NCBI GenBank assembly: GCA_009176605.1
Contig: SEYY01000111.1
Span: 145,139-177,585 of the forward strand
From: Armadillidium nasatum
Taxonomy: Eukaryota; Arthropoda; Malacostraca; Isopoda; Armadillidiidae
DNA: 32,447 bases
Reading direction: 5' to 3'
The notes beneath the pieces were generated by a model, which was not told the origin of the DNA, ran no database searches, and worked only from the letters and a program-made list of their open reading frames with translations. The position numbers were made by a program, and so were the translations under genes. Shown one piece after another: positions 15,366 through 28,818 of the stretch (position 1 is the first letter of the stretch; the number at the start of each line of letters is the position of its first letter).

Positions 15366-16589
15366 TCACATACCGTATACTAACGCCACTTAAATATTTC
15401 CTCAGGACTCTGATGCATTAACAAGTTAAATAAAACTGAGGAAGTTTACCCAATTTGGGATATTTTCCACATTCACCTTTCACAACTTGAAGAAGAGTAA
15501 TTTCTTTCTCTGTTGTTTTTTCATTAAACTGCAAATTGACCATTTTTTCAATTTTTCCTCTTCAGTTTCTTGATCAATATGCTGCTTAATGCCCAAAGAA
15601 AATTCATAAATTCCGTTACAGTAAAAATGGTTTAATTTTTTCCCCACCTGATCTTGAGAGCTGATTCTTAAATTTTTTTTTTCAGTGACTCTTCCTGCGT
15701 GGCAATTATTTTTTTAGTCAACTTTTGAAGCTGTTGAACAATTTTTCACCATTCTGAACGTAAGGTGGAAAACTTGAATTTGCACATTGGACATTAGAAA
15801 GGTTGCTGTGATGTGAAAAAGCACTTTAACATTTAAAGTCAAATTTCATGTATGCATTAAAACATGATTCATAACAACTCTGCTATGGCCCTGAAGTAGG
15901 TATACTGTTCATATCGATCTCAGTAGTAGATTAGCACCAATAATGGAAACTTTGGTATTCTTTCAAATGATTTGTAAAACATCAGTAACATTCGTAATGA
16001 TGGTCCAGTCACTGCTTGTAAGCATATTTCCATTCATTTTCTAGACTGAACTTGAAAGCAAAATCAAACTTTCTTTAATAACATTCGCAATGATGATCCA
16101 ATCAGTGCTTGTAAGCATATTTTAATTTATTTTCTAGACTGAATTTGAAAGCAAATCACACTTCCTTTAATGTGTGTATTATTAGTATAATTACTCATCT
16201 TAGTTGGTGTATAAAAAAAAGTGTGAAATTAATACTTGAAATCGACTTTTAGAACTAAAAAAAATTTATGGTTCAAAATTTTACTTTGAAATTTTCCTAC
16301 TATTCCAGTGTGAAGTTGAATATTGAAATTTTCCCTTAAAACTTGTTCTTTTGAGCTTGAAATTTGCCTGTGTTAACTGTTTCATCTCTACTTGTCTACT
16401 TCAATCTTTTTTACTTGTTGGAAGTGTTATTTCATTCAGAAGGAGTGATCTCTTTTAAGTACTGTCCAATCATTGAAACATCTATCTTTTTTTATTTTTT
16501 TAATCTAATCTTGACAAGATTTGGAAACATCTTAAATCTTTCAATCTTACATCAGATTGCTAGCATAACCTTATAAATATTTCCTGACT
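15366..16589. other. AT-rich intron-like sequence with one local duplication
   Basis: No gene was recognised. It contains the 93-bp tandem duplication listed separately. The 70-residue ORF at 16364-16576 has no recognisable motif. Confidence 0.5.
15987..16171. repeat. 93-bp tandem duplication, two diverged units
   Basis: 15987-16079 and 16080-16171 both start AACATTCG.AATGATG.TCCA and both contain TGCTTGTAAGCATATTT and TTTTCTAGACTGAA. They differ at roughly 15% of positions by eye, so the duplication is old. Confidence 0.9.
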
Positions 16590-16960
16590 TCTGATTTTCA
16601 TTCTGTTCTCTTTAACTATTGGTCCTCTGCTCTTCGGTTCTTTGATGATTCTTTTGCTCTTAGTCTAGCACAAAGCCCGATTTCTAAACTTCCCTCTTTT
16701 GGCACTATCCTTCTCTAGGACTTCCTATCTCATCACCCTATAATAACTTGTAAACAGTTACTGTTCATCCTTTAAATCTTTCTTAAGAGTTCTTCTATGA
16801 TGTATTTTTTTTTCTACTTTCTATTACTAATTTGCCTTTCATTGCCACTATCCACTCTTATTCTAATGATTGCTTTTCGTTTTGAAAATCTTCATTCTCA
16901 ACCATAAACAGCTAGGAGAGGGAGTGTACAGTAGCTGAATCATAATCTTTCTTGTATTTC
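16590..16960 (+). mobile_element. LINE copy L4: internal reverse transcriptase fragment
   Basis: Short, heavily decayed match to the 22090-22500 region of the main LINE. TTGGTCCTCTGCTCTTCGG, CTAGCACAAAGC.CGATTTCTAAACTTCCCTCTTTTGG and GGTAG/CAGCTGA-like words are in the right order. No open frame remains. Both ends are internal to the LINE, so it was broken after insertion. Confidence 0.6.
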
Positions 16961-17118
16961 AAATTAAGGAAGAAATGGATTTCTTAAATCTATCACACAA
17001 TCAATAAGTGCATAAGTTTATTCAAAATAACCTTTAACAGAACATCATCTTCAAAAGCACACAATACAGTACATAGTTCACTAATTCAGAATAATTATAT
17101 ATTGTTTATGCCTTTACC

Positions 17119-17500
17119 TTTTTTTTTTTTTTTTTTTTTTCTGGTGGGCAAAGGTCAGACGCCTACCAATTTCCACCAAAGTTGGTAATAACAGAATCAA
17201 CGATCGATTAAATGCCGACATGTTACGATACACGTCGTTTAAAAGTGTTCAAGTCAAAGGAAGTTGTGAAAACAGATAAAAAGAGCGTGTTCCATACTTT
17301 ACCAGTAGAATATATGTAAGACTGAGCATAGCGGTTAAGTCAGGGATCAGAGATTAGGACAAAGAAAGGATAAGACTGTGTAGAAAGGCTTGTCGCACAA
17401 GCCCTTTTCAATGGATGTGGTTTGCGACGGGAGAGGTCAGAAAACAGTGTCCGTTGTAATAGCGATAATATATAGAAAGAGACGCAACAATTACACAGAC
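17119..17500 (-). mobile_element. LINE copy L5: 3' end with poly(A) tail
   Basis: Minus-strand match to the last 350 bp of the LINE. The 3' end reads GGTAGGCGTCTGACCTTTGCCCACCAG at 17141-17170, followed on that strand by about 22 A residues (T-run 17119-17140). Upstream of this it keeps 'TTTACAC-GT.TCC' and 'TCTACACAGTCTTATCC' segments. This is the only copy here whose 3' end carries a plain A tail instead of (TA)n, which helps define the true 3' terminus of the family. Confidence 0.8.
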
Positions 17501-17769
17501 TGAAATAATTTTTAGAGAGTTAGTAAGAGCATAAGAGTTCATAAGACATAAAGCTTAGACTTGATAATGATACCAATATTTTATCATTTACCAAAACAGA
17601 TGAATTTTGCTAAAATAAAAATTGTAGAGATATTTGTTTGTTCCTAATGTTGCAGCTATCTTTTATTAATTATTTTCCTCTCTCTCTCTCTCTCTTTTTT
17701 TTTTTTTTTTTTTTATGGAAATTATATTGATATTAAAAAAAATAATATGCTTTCCTTTTTCATTTCCAG

Positions 17770-17886
17770 GTAGTAGAATTAGATCTTTCAACAGTAGTTC
17801 CCTCTGTTTCTGGTCCCAAAAGACCTCATGACAAAGTTTGTGTATCCAATATGAAAGATGATTTTAGGCAATGTCTGTCTAATAAG
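17770..17886 (+). CDS. IRP1/ACO1-like: Single exon of cytosolic aconitase / iron regulatory protein 1
   Basis: A 39-codon exon without stops. Its translation contains '[19 protein letters not shown]', then '[11 protein letters not shown]' and 'CLSNK'. This is a strongly conserved block of cytosolic aconitases/IRP1, which isomerise citrate to isocitrate with a [4Fe-4S] cluster or, without it, bind iron-responsive elements in mRNA. In the family the block lies in the first half of the protein, upstream of the three cluster-ligating cysteines. The acceptor is TTTCATTTCCAG preceded by a C/T-rich stretch and a (CT)n-T run (17675-17714). The donor is AAG|GTAAGC. Both junctions fall between codons, so skipping would preserve frame. 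No other exon of the gene was found in the window, implying flanking introns that may exceed 14 kb each. Codon use is unremarkable and the exon looks intact. Confidence 0.92.
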
Positions 17887-18006
17887 GTAAGCCCATAAAA
17901 ATTTGTTTTAGAATTTTTTTTTATATGATACTTGTATCAGAAATATATTGGATGTTTTATTTTATTGATAATCAGTAAATTATTAAAACTATCTAAACTT
18001 ACTATA

Positions 18007-19860
<1,854 letters not shown>

Positions 19861-20554
19861 ACCTACCGGGGCTGGAATTTGGCCGGGGCCGGGGCCGGGG
19901 TTGCCTAAAATTTGTAAAGAGGTTAAAAGCACTGAAATTTTACTTCAAAAAAATTAGATAATAATTTAATTGAGGTTTATTTTATTATAAGAAAGGCGTA
20001 GAATAGCCAACATTCACTTAAATTAATGATTATATGGATTTTCTCCGAAAAAAATCAGAAAATTAAAGATTTTGTATAACAAAAAGTACAAAAATTAAAA
20101 AAAAATTGTTTTTGATTCATAATAGTAACTCAACAGCTTTACCTAAGTAAGACCCTAATGTAAAGTTTGAAAAATGTAAGATATTAACATTAGTTGACTG
20201 ATTGAGCTGAAATTTTCAGGGTATATGCATTTTGTCCCGAAGTTCTGAGTTGATTTCGAGATTTCTGAACCCATAACTGTTTGAAAGTTATTTGGACCCA
20301 AAGTTGAAAAAAAAATGAATAGCGTGGTCAAACCACTGATCCACATGAGCTGAAAATTTAACTGAATAATCTTATCCCCAATTTCTTGCATTGGTTAGAA
20401 CAGATATTTGATATCACGTCTAGAAAAAAAAGTTATAAGCACTTAAAAAAATTTTTTTTGTAAAATTCGTACCCTTTTTTTTTAAAAAAAAAAAAAAACG
20501 CTACCTACTAATTTCTTTATTTTTGGACATTGTTTTGTGGAGGGACAGGGCAAC

Positions 20555-20689
<135 letters not shown>

Positions 20690-20703
<14 letters not shown>

Positions 20704-23280
20704 TCGTGCTCAACGATGTTATTTGCTCTCGTGTCTCTAATTTGGAGTCTCCTGAATTCTCTACTTTATGACTAAAAGTTCTCTTCCAATTCTACTACTA
20801 AATTTATTTGTTCTGTCTATTTATCTCTTAATTCTACTGACTATAAAAAGTTCTTCGACTATTTAAACTCAAAAATAGAGCACATTCTTTCTACTTCTCC
20901 TTTCTCAGAAATCATCATTTTAGGTGATTTCAATGTTCACCACTGCCAATGGCTTTCATCTAGTTCTCATGATCTAGCCGGTGAACTCGCCTACAACATT
21001 TCTATCCAGAACAACCTTGAGCAGTTGGTGCAAATCCCTACCCGTATCTCTGACCGTCTTGGTGATGAACCCAACATACTTGATCCTTTCCTTACTTCTT
21101 ATTCTTCTCCTTATACTGTTAAACTCTTTCCTCCTGGGTTCATCCGATCAGCTTCTTATCTCCGTATCTTGTTCTGTCTCTTCAAGTCTTCCGCAAGAAT
21201 GGCCCTCGCCTTCAGCGAGGAGACGTTTCCGGCACATCGGTGCTGCTAACTGGTCTGACTTTCTGTTGTAATTCTTTGATTTCCCGTAGAATGATTATTG
21301 CTTTCGTGGGAGGGGTCCCTCGGTGTGTGCTGAGTGTATAACATAGGCGATTCTCTCAGACATGGAGACGTATATTCCATATTCTTTCCCTTCTACTAAA
21401 CCAAATATACCTTGGTTTAACTCTGCTTGTTCTCGCGCTATCCGCTGTAGGGATGCTGTCTTCAGAGATTACCGTCGTCTTTAAACTCCTGAAACTCATT
21501 CAATTTATATTTCACCCCGGAATCGTGCAAAATCTATTCTTCGAGACACAAAAAAAATCTTTCTCCGACGCAAATGCAATAATCTTTCTGGCTTTTCTTC
21601 CTCTCAACCTTTCTGGCATTTTGCAAAAAATGTTAACTCTAACTTTGCTTCTTCCTCTCTCCCTCCACTAGTCTATTTTGATGGCACAACTGCCATTTTA
21701 CCTTCTACTAAAGCTGAACTCTTCGCTCATACTTTTGCTTCTAACTCTACCTTGGACGATTCTGGAGCTATTCAACTTTCTTCAACCCTCTTCAACTCAT
21801 TTATGCCTAAAATTGTAATTTCTTCTAAAGATGTCATTTCTGCTATCTCTGAGCTTAACACTAAGAAGGCGTATGGTCCTGATGGTATTCTTCCTGCGGT
21901 TATCAAAACTTGTGCTTCTGAGCTTGAACCCTCCAACTACCGTCCTATTTCTTTAACCTCCGTTCTTTCTAAAGTCTTTGATTCTATCCTTAACAGGAAA
22001 ATTTGAAAACACCTTAATTCTTCTTATCTTATCTCTGATCGCCAGTATGGCTTTCGTAAAGAACGTTCTACTGGTGATCTTCTTTCCCTACTTTCTGACT
22101 CTTGGTCCTCCGCTCTTTGGGGTTTCGGTGAATCTTTCGCTGTGGCGCTAGACATATCGAATCCTTCGATAGAGTCTGGCACAAAGCTTTGATTTCCAAA
22201 CTTCCATTCTTTCGGAATCTATCCTTCTCTATCTAACCTTTTCTCTAATTTCCTTTCCGGTCGTTCTATAGCAGCTATTGTAGACTGCCACCGTTCTTCC
22301 TTTAAGTCTATAAATAGTGGTGTTCCTCAAGGATCTGTTCTATCCAATTTTTTTCTAATTTTTAATAATAATTTTCTCTCTATTACTTCGTCTCCTATAC
22401 ACTCATATGCCGATGACTCCACCCTTCATTACTCCTTTCAGTTTGAAAGACGTCCCTCTCAACAACAGTTGATAGTTTCAAGAAGGATGGCCATGGAGCA
22501 ACTGACCTCTGATCTTTCTCTTATTTCAAATTGGTAGAGAAAACATGGTCGCTTTCAATACCTCAAAAACTCAATTCTTCCATTTCTGCTCGACACAATC
22601 TTCCACACAACTATGATATCTTCTTCGAAAACACTCAACTCAAACCTTCAACTGTCCTCAACATTCTCGGTGTTTCTTTTTCTCGTGATCTTTCTTGGAA
22701 AGATCACATTATTTCTCTCACTAAACAAGCTTCTTAGAGGTTGGGTGTTCTGAGGTGACTTCGTGGTTCTTTTTAACACCACCCTAGTTGCTTGCTCTGT
22801 ATAGGGGTGTTGTTCGCCCCTGTACGGGGTACGCCTCGCACATCTGGGGGGGTTCCGCACATACATCTCTTCTCGAAAAGGTATAATCTAGGGCCTTTCG
22901 TCTTATAAACTCTTTTGTCCTTACTCCCTCTCTCTAATCTCTTTCTTCCCGCCGAATTGTTGTGTCACTTTGTCTATACTATTGCTATTACAACGGACAT
23001 TGCTCTTCTGAACTCTCACGACTTTCTACACAGTCTCATCTTTTCTCTGTCCAACTCTCCGACCCCAGTCTTAACCGCAGTGCTCACTCTTGCATGTACT
23101 CTACTGGTAAAGTCTGGAACACACTCCATTTATCTAATTTCCCAACTTCCTTTGACTTGCACATTTTCAATTCCCGTGTGTCGGGTCACGTCGGCCATTA
23201 GGGACCAGATTCAGCATGTTACCCAATTCTGGTGGAATTTGGTGGGTCTCCGGCCTTTGCTCACCAGAGGAGACAAAAAT
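20690..23280 (+). mobile_element. LINE copy L6: endonuclease and reverse transcriptase, the fullest copy, inactive
   Basis: A 5'-truncated Jockey/CR1-like non-LTR element. APE endonuclease: '[11 protein letters not shown]' (GDFN at 20923-20934) and '[20 protein letters not shown]'. Linker: 'AYIPYSFPSTKP' region near 21365-21420. Reverse transcriptase: 'NTKKAYGPDGI', 'SNYRPISLTSVLSKVFD', 'RQYGFRKERSTGDLL', motif A 'ALDIS', 'NSGVPQGSVLS' and motif C 'YADD' (22406-22417). Downstream: 'LNILGVSFSRDLSWKDHI' and the C-terminal 'YYNGHCSSEL...STGKVWNTL'. About 30 residues expected between 'CASELEP' and 'SNYRPI' are missing, and several frameshifts and stops kill the ORF. The 3' end passes CTCACCAGAGGAGAC and then enters AT-rich (TA)n at 23282. 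Such elements cut the target with the endonuclease and copy their RNA in place. Confidence 0.93.
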
Positions 23281-23281
23281 T

Positions 23282-23398
<117 letters not shown>

Positions 23399-24053
23399 TA
23401 AATGCTATTTGTTTGAAGCGAGATATAACCTCAAAAACTTTGGGAATTTTTGAAATTTGGTCAAAAATTGACCGTCTTGAAGGCTATATCTCGAAACCAA
23501 CGAATCGCATTGAATAAAGTATAGAGAGGAATTTGTATCCCCATCCCTCCTCTATTTATCCACCAAAAATAAATGTTATAGTTGTAGTTTTTTTGTTTTA
23601 ATTTTTTTTTGTCCGAAAAGGTGGAATTTTTTTTTTTCAAAAAAAAAAATTTTTTCCATAGCTGTTCAGGTTTGGGCTTATAACATTTTTCCTATAACTC
23701 TAGGAGCAGAGGTCTCTTACAAGGTTTTGTTGCCAATGGAATTCTGAATAAACAGTACAAATTTAAGGTCATTCCGAAAAGTGATTTTGCCTCGCCATTC
23801 ATTTGAAAAGGGTTAAATTTCAAAAAATAAAAAAAATAAAAATCTTTTTAATTGTTATAGACTCAGGAAATCACTAGAAAAGGAGAAAAGCTATATACAC
23901 TAAAAATTTCAGGAGAATCGGCTGAAAATTTAAAAAAAAAAAATTAAATTAGATTGTCCCCTCAAGTATAATTTCCCATTTTAACTCTGACTGGCAAACC
24001 CCTGTTTTCCCTGATTTTTAGCCGGGGCCGGCCGGGGCCGTGGCCCCAGTCGG

Positions 24054-24158
<105 letters not shown>

Positions 24159-24378
24159 GCTATTAGAATTTGATTTAAATAAAAAGGCGAAAGGGTTACC
24201 AAATTTAAATTTTTTCTCATTAATCTTATCTCAAACTGGGCCCCTCCTTTAATTAATTGTATATGAGTAGCATGTTGTTTCCTCTTATATTTATTTTGTT
24301 TTTTTTTTATATGATGAATATTAGTAGGTTGCGGTGCAAGCTTGCAGGGTGTACGTGCATTCCACCTGTCCTTGACCG
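24159..24378. other. Tc1 3' flank, nothing else recognised
   Basis: AT-rich sequence between a (TA)n tract and the Tc1-like stop codon. No terminal inverted repeat of the Tc1 element could be identified by eye. Confidence 0.4.
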
Positions 24379-24827
24379 TCAGTATTTTGTATGGCTTCAC
24401 TTTTCACGCATGACAGCTAAACACCTTTGATGCATGCTGGAGATGAGGTCCTGGATGGTTTCCTGTGGCAGTTCCTCCCATAGGAGTACAACCGTATGTC
24501 GCAGGCTGTGTGGCTGGTGCTGTAGCAGTCGCAGCCGCCTTTTCAGTTTGTTCCACAGATGATCGATGTGGTTTAGGTCCGGACTCTACGCGGGCCAGTC
24601 CAATCTTCGAATATCTATCGTGCTGAGGGAATCACCAACACATCTGTCTACGTGCGGTCTGGCGTTAACCTGCATGAGAATAAAGGCTTCACCGATCTAC
24701 GAGCCAAATAGTACTACATACGGTTCGAGAATGTCCGTTATGTGTCGTTGCCCTGTTAGGTACCCTGCATCGAAGATGCAACTCCATGCGGGAATGGAAA
24801 GATATACTACCCCAACCCATGATGAAC

Positions 24828-26065
24828 CAGGGTTGGCAAAAACCATGGTTTTTCCCCAAAAAACCCAGCCCAGGTGGGTTTTTGCCAAAAACCCGGGTTT
24901 TTAGACCAAAAACCCGGGGAATTGATGAGCTTTCTGGGTTTTTATTAAAAAAAAATGTTGTACCATACAACACTTTCTATTTCATTTCCAATTACTGTAG
25001 ACACATGCAACTTGTGTGTGTCTACAGTAATGTAAAAATGTTTATTTATCCATTTTTAAAAAATCAAATGTTTTAAGAATATTTTTTATATTTTCAGGTG
25101 TTTCTAAATTTCTAATCAATAATTATTAAATTATAGCATCATATTAACAGAACTTTAAGGTGGAAAAGCTTCTCTATCTTAAATCATGAATAGGGGTGGG
25201 AGGTTGAAAGACCTGGCTTGGGGAGAGTTTGAGAGTGTAAATGTTCTAGAAAATGGAAAGACTGTGAAGAAGAGAAAATGCAACCATTGCAGTAATCTGG
25301 TGAGCAACAAAATTGAAAGAATAAGAGCCCATCTGGGAAAGTGTGATCAATATAAACTTATTGGCCAAGGTGAAGGTTGCAGTGATGATGGTGATGTTGA
25401 AATGGCAACTGGATTTTCACCAGCTCCAGCTGTGCCTGTGGGCCAAAGTAGATCGACAACACCTTATCGATCTAGATCACAATCACCTGTACCTGTAGAA
25501 CCAAGATCAGTCAGTCCAGCAACTAGTATTAGAACACCCACACCGACTCCAAGTCCAAGTGGACAAAGTGCTGCATCAATGCTGGGGACTATTGTGACCA
25601 AGCAAGTGAAGATAGACAGGTTTCTGATCTCAACGCCACTTAATTGATCTCAATCGTTCTCAACTTATGGCCTTATACATAACAAATTGAGAAACAAATT
25701 AACAATGAAAAGGCTGAAAAATTAGTTAAATGTTACAGAATGTTTGAAATCCAAGGATGAACATGTTTGGTGAATTTTGATTTTCATATTGTATTGGATA
25801 CTAAATTAGTCCTTATTCTTAAACTCAGGTAGCCTAGTTAGTAATTAAAGTATTAAAGCATTAAACTGCATAAAAATAAGTTTGCAGGTTTTATTTATCC
25901 TTCCCTTTGTGTGTGTCAAGACTTCAGGAGACAGAAATTCACTTATTTTTATTATTAGTATCAGCTAAAACAAGTAGCAAAAACCCGCTTGGGTTTTTGG
26001 TTCCCAAAAACCCAGCCCAGTGGGTTTTACCCGGGTTACCCGGGCAGTGGGCTTTTCCAACCCTG
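24828..26065 (+). mobile_element. hAT element D (AAACCCGGG iterations), 1238 bp, nested in the Tc1 transposase
   Basis: The terminal inverted repeats start CAGGGTTGG on both sides. The target-site duplication TGATGAAC is perfect at 24820-24827 and 26066-26073, and removing one copy plus the element rejoins the Tc1 coding sequence. Subterminal DNA at both ends is built of AAACCC / GGGTTT / CCCGGG words (24840-24945 and 25978-26058). The interior has one intact ORF, for a BED-finger protein, and no catalytic core, so it cannot move by itself. It is younger than the Tc1 copy it interrupts. Confidence 0.95.
25186..25647 (+). CDS. BED-finger-only protein of hAT element D (153 aa)
   Basis: Intact ORF from the first ATG after an in-frame break. 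Residues 1-60 form a BED-type DNA-binding finger: conserved aromatic residues in 'WGEFES', a basic 'KTVKKRKC', then Cys-x2-Cys-x13-His-x3-Cys (C32, C35, H49, C53). Residues about 70-135 are a Ser/Thr/Pro/Arg-rich linker with repeated 'SP', 'RS' and 'TPTP' units. The C-terminus 'KQVKIDRFLIST' resembles the short hydrophobic segment that precedes the catalytic domain in hAT transposases, and loosely the PCNA-binding Q-x2-I-x2-F-x pattern. A full hAT transposase is about 600 residues, so this is a natural truncation by internal deletion. BED domains of hAT transposases bind their element ends. A product like this could bind the iterated words without cutting, but that is inference, and expression is unknown. 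Confidence 0.8.
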   Translation: MNRGGRLKDLAWGEFESVNVLENGKTVKKRKCNHCSNLVSNKIERIRAHLGKCDQYKLIGQGEGCSDDGDVEMATGFSPAPAVPVGQSRSTTPYRSRSQSPVPVEPRSVSPATSIRTPTPTPSPSGQSAASMLGTIVTKQVKIDRFLISTPLN

Positions 26066-26874
26066 TGATGAACCCACCACCGAAGGGGAGTATCTCTTGC
26101 ATTGTGCATGCCACATAGCGTCATGACACCTCCAATAAACCCTGTAACGTCTGTCGGAACTGTGCAGATTGAATCGGCACTCGTCCGTAAATAGGATACT
26201 CGTCCAATCATTGGGCCGCCAATGCAAGTGTTGTGCGAAAGCTATCTTTGTGAGTGGGGCCCCTCTTGCTGGCATCCGTGAGTGATATCCATGTTCCACG
26301 AGGCGACGTCGAATAGTATTCGTGCTAACAAGGGCCTGAAAGATAGCCTGCATATCGTCACGATGGTCACTTGGTGTTACATGTTGATCTCGAGCTTCCA
26401 TTTACCGTATATATCTGTCCTCTATGGCTGTTGTTGCCCGTGGCTTACCTTGACCAGGACGCCTGGTGTGAGCATGTGTCAACTCGTACCTCTGTAGAAC
26501 CCTTTCGATGGTTGTGTGGGAGACCCCGAACCGTCGGCCCAGTTGGCGTTGGCTGTACCCTTCAGCTGCCAGGGTTGTGATTGCTACACAGTCGTCGCGT
26601 GTCAAACTTCGTTGTAACCTCTCCATTTTACTTGAACAAAATTTTAAAGGTTGAATTCTCTCGATATCCGGCATAAACGTGACGTTACCTGTCCTACAAC
26701 GTCACTCACCGAACTTGGCTGGTTTGCCCATTTACCGTATCGTCGTTGATGCTAAACTGCAATATTTTGATAGGTACGGGCACACACGTCCACACACAGG
26801 TACTCCCACTACCATACAGTGTCGTCGAGACCTCTACTGATAAATTGTAGATGATGCGTTAATTTTGCTCTTTA

Positions 26875-27120
<246 letters not shown>

Positions 27121-27208
27121 ACTGAAAATATTCAGTGATCATAAAATTTAGATTTTCTGCTATCTGTAATACCTAGTTATTTTGTAGTCACATTGTTAAA
27201 CAAAACTG

Positions 27209-27500
27209 TTGATTGGTGATAAAGGGATGGTACCACCAAGACTTTGCATCCGACTTTCCCTAGTGCATGGTCTATTTTCTTCATTAATTTATGCAATATT
27301 TTCTGTCTTCAGTACAAATTCCATTTTGTTGAACACCACCTATTATTCTTTTAGATCTAACATCTTATTCCTGACAGAAAGTAAGGTGCTTGAGCGTTCT
27401 GAAAGCAAATCATTTTATGTTTCCTCTTACTGTCTCTATCTTCAATTTTCGGCTAAAGGGGTTGTTATGCATAGCTGCGCTATGCAAAGCAGCAGTCACT
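27209..27500 (+). mobile_element. LINE copy L7: endonuclease 5' part, plus orientation
   Basis: Matches the 5' region of LINE L2. GGTGATAAAGGGATGGTACCACCA aligns with the equivalent GGGGTTGGCGCCACCA, and a fragment with 'LTESKVLERSESKSF' and 'VSSYCLY' corresponds to the start of the endonuclease. It stops abruptly at about 27500, where sequence of opposite polarity begins. Confidence 0.7.
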
Positions 27501-27529
27501 ACAAGGAAAATTAAAGAAGTTTGACTAAT

Positions 27530-28300
27530 GATTCCTCCAGCGTGCAAACCCGAAGTACCACAAACGTCTCCACTCAGAAGTAAATCGTTTGAAAGTATAG
27601 GACAGGATACAAAGATTAGGAATTGATTGGAGGAAATCAAATGAGCAAAGAAACTAACAGTATAATCGGAATCATTAGAGTTAGCAAAATTTCAAAAAGG
27701 TCGAGTTGATCTGCAGGACTATCAGAGATACGAGTAGGGAGCTGCACTATGTGTTTAAGGTCATTGATATTATTTTAAAAAATTAACAAATGGATTGGCT
27801 GATCTAGAAGAAAGGTCTTGACGTGTGATGAACATTTATATCCTTTAAAATTGAAATTTTTTGAATGGAGAAATATGAAGAATGTGTTTTTTTACGTTGA
27901 ATTTAAGATCGTCAGTAAAATTAGGAGGTAAATAAATAGCACAAAAATATTTAGTCTTAGATTGGTATGAGAGACGAAACCAAAAAACAAATCTGACAGC
28001 TTCAAATATGAATGACGGGAATAAGCAACATGCAAACTTTTGGAAATGAAATGATTAGAGAGGGAGTAGAATTTAATAAAAAAGTGTTTGCTGTTAGACT
28101 TTTCTTGTTTAAAGAAGGGAGATTAGGGTTAAATGAGGATATGTGGTTGTGAACAGATTTGAAATTAGATTTAATTTGATTAAGTCGACGAATATTGCTG
28201 AAAATTGTGTGAAAAGAGAGAGGCTGCAATCTGATCATCTTGAAAGTATTGACGGAAATACCCACACAACCATAGTTCTTAAACTTTGAAGTCGTAAATA
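27530..28300 (-). mobile_element. LINE copy L8: endonuclease domain, minus orientation
   Basis: Read on the minus strand: 'FSNIRRLNQIKSNFKSVHNHISSFNPNL' at 28200-28120 matches the 'NIR.L.SNF.SV..HL....P.L' endonuclease start. A degraded middle section follows, then the equivalent of 'LPTRISDSP' near 27725, 'SDYTVSFFAHLISSNQFLIFVSC' near 27640 and the inter-domain region to about 27530. There are many stops. It overlaps in content with L7 but lies head to tail against it in inverted orientation. Confidence 0.72.
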
Positions 28301-28778
<478 letters not shown>

Positions 28779-28818
28779 TATATAATAGCAATATAAACCA
28801 AAATAACTAAATATTTTC

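Larger units (their letters stand above)
24379..26626 (-). pseudogene. Tc1/mariner-type transposase, split by hAT element D and inactivated
   Basis: Read on the minus strand from an ATG at 26626, the N-terminal paired-like helix-turn-helix contains 'TTLAAEGYSQRQLGRRFGVS' and 'RVLQRY', then the 'RRPGQGKPRATT' linker. One in-frame TAA (26402-26404) precedes 'MEARDQHVT'. 'IRRRLVEHG' and the first catalytic Asp in 'LFTDECRFNLHSSD' follow, up to 'VVGSS' at the hAT insertion. The frame resumes below 24820 with 'ISFHSR..LH' and 'ILEPYV'. The second catalytic Asp (normally 'DNARPH') reads 'VNARPH', and the third position (normally 'PIEHLW') reads 'HIDHLW'. The C-terminus is 'ETIQDLISSMHQR...TKY' with a stop at 24379-24381. 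It is dead through stops, a lost catalytic residue and the 1238-bp insertion. Cut-and-paste transposition into TA is the family's normal activity. Confidence 0.92.

Noticed and set aside
20981-21271. Independent 96-residue ORF and overlapping neighbours
   Set aside because: They are frame shadows of the LINE endonuclease-linker region.
22648-22866. Minus-strand 72-residue ORF
   Set aside because: Antisense to the LINE C-terminal region, with no motif.
24566-25076. Plus- and minus-strand ORFs across the Tc1/hAT junction
   Set aside because: They cross the hAT insertion site and translate antisense Tc1 sequence or the AAACCC iterations. None has a domain of its own.
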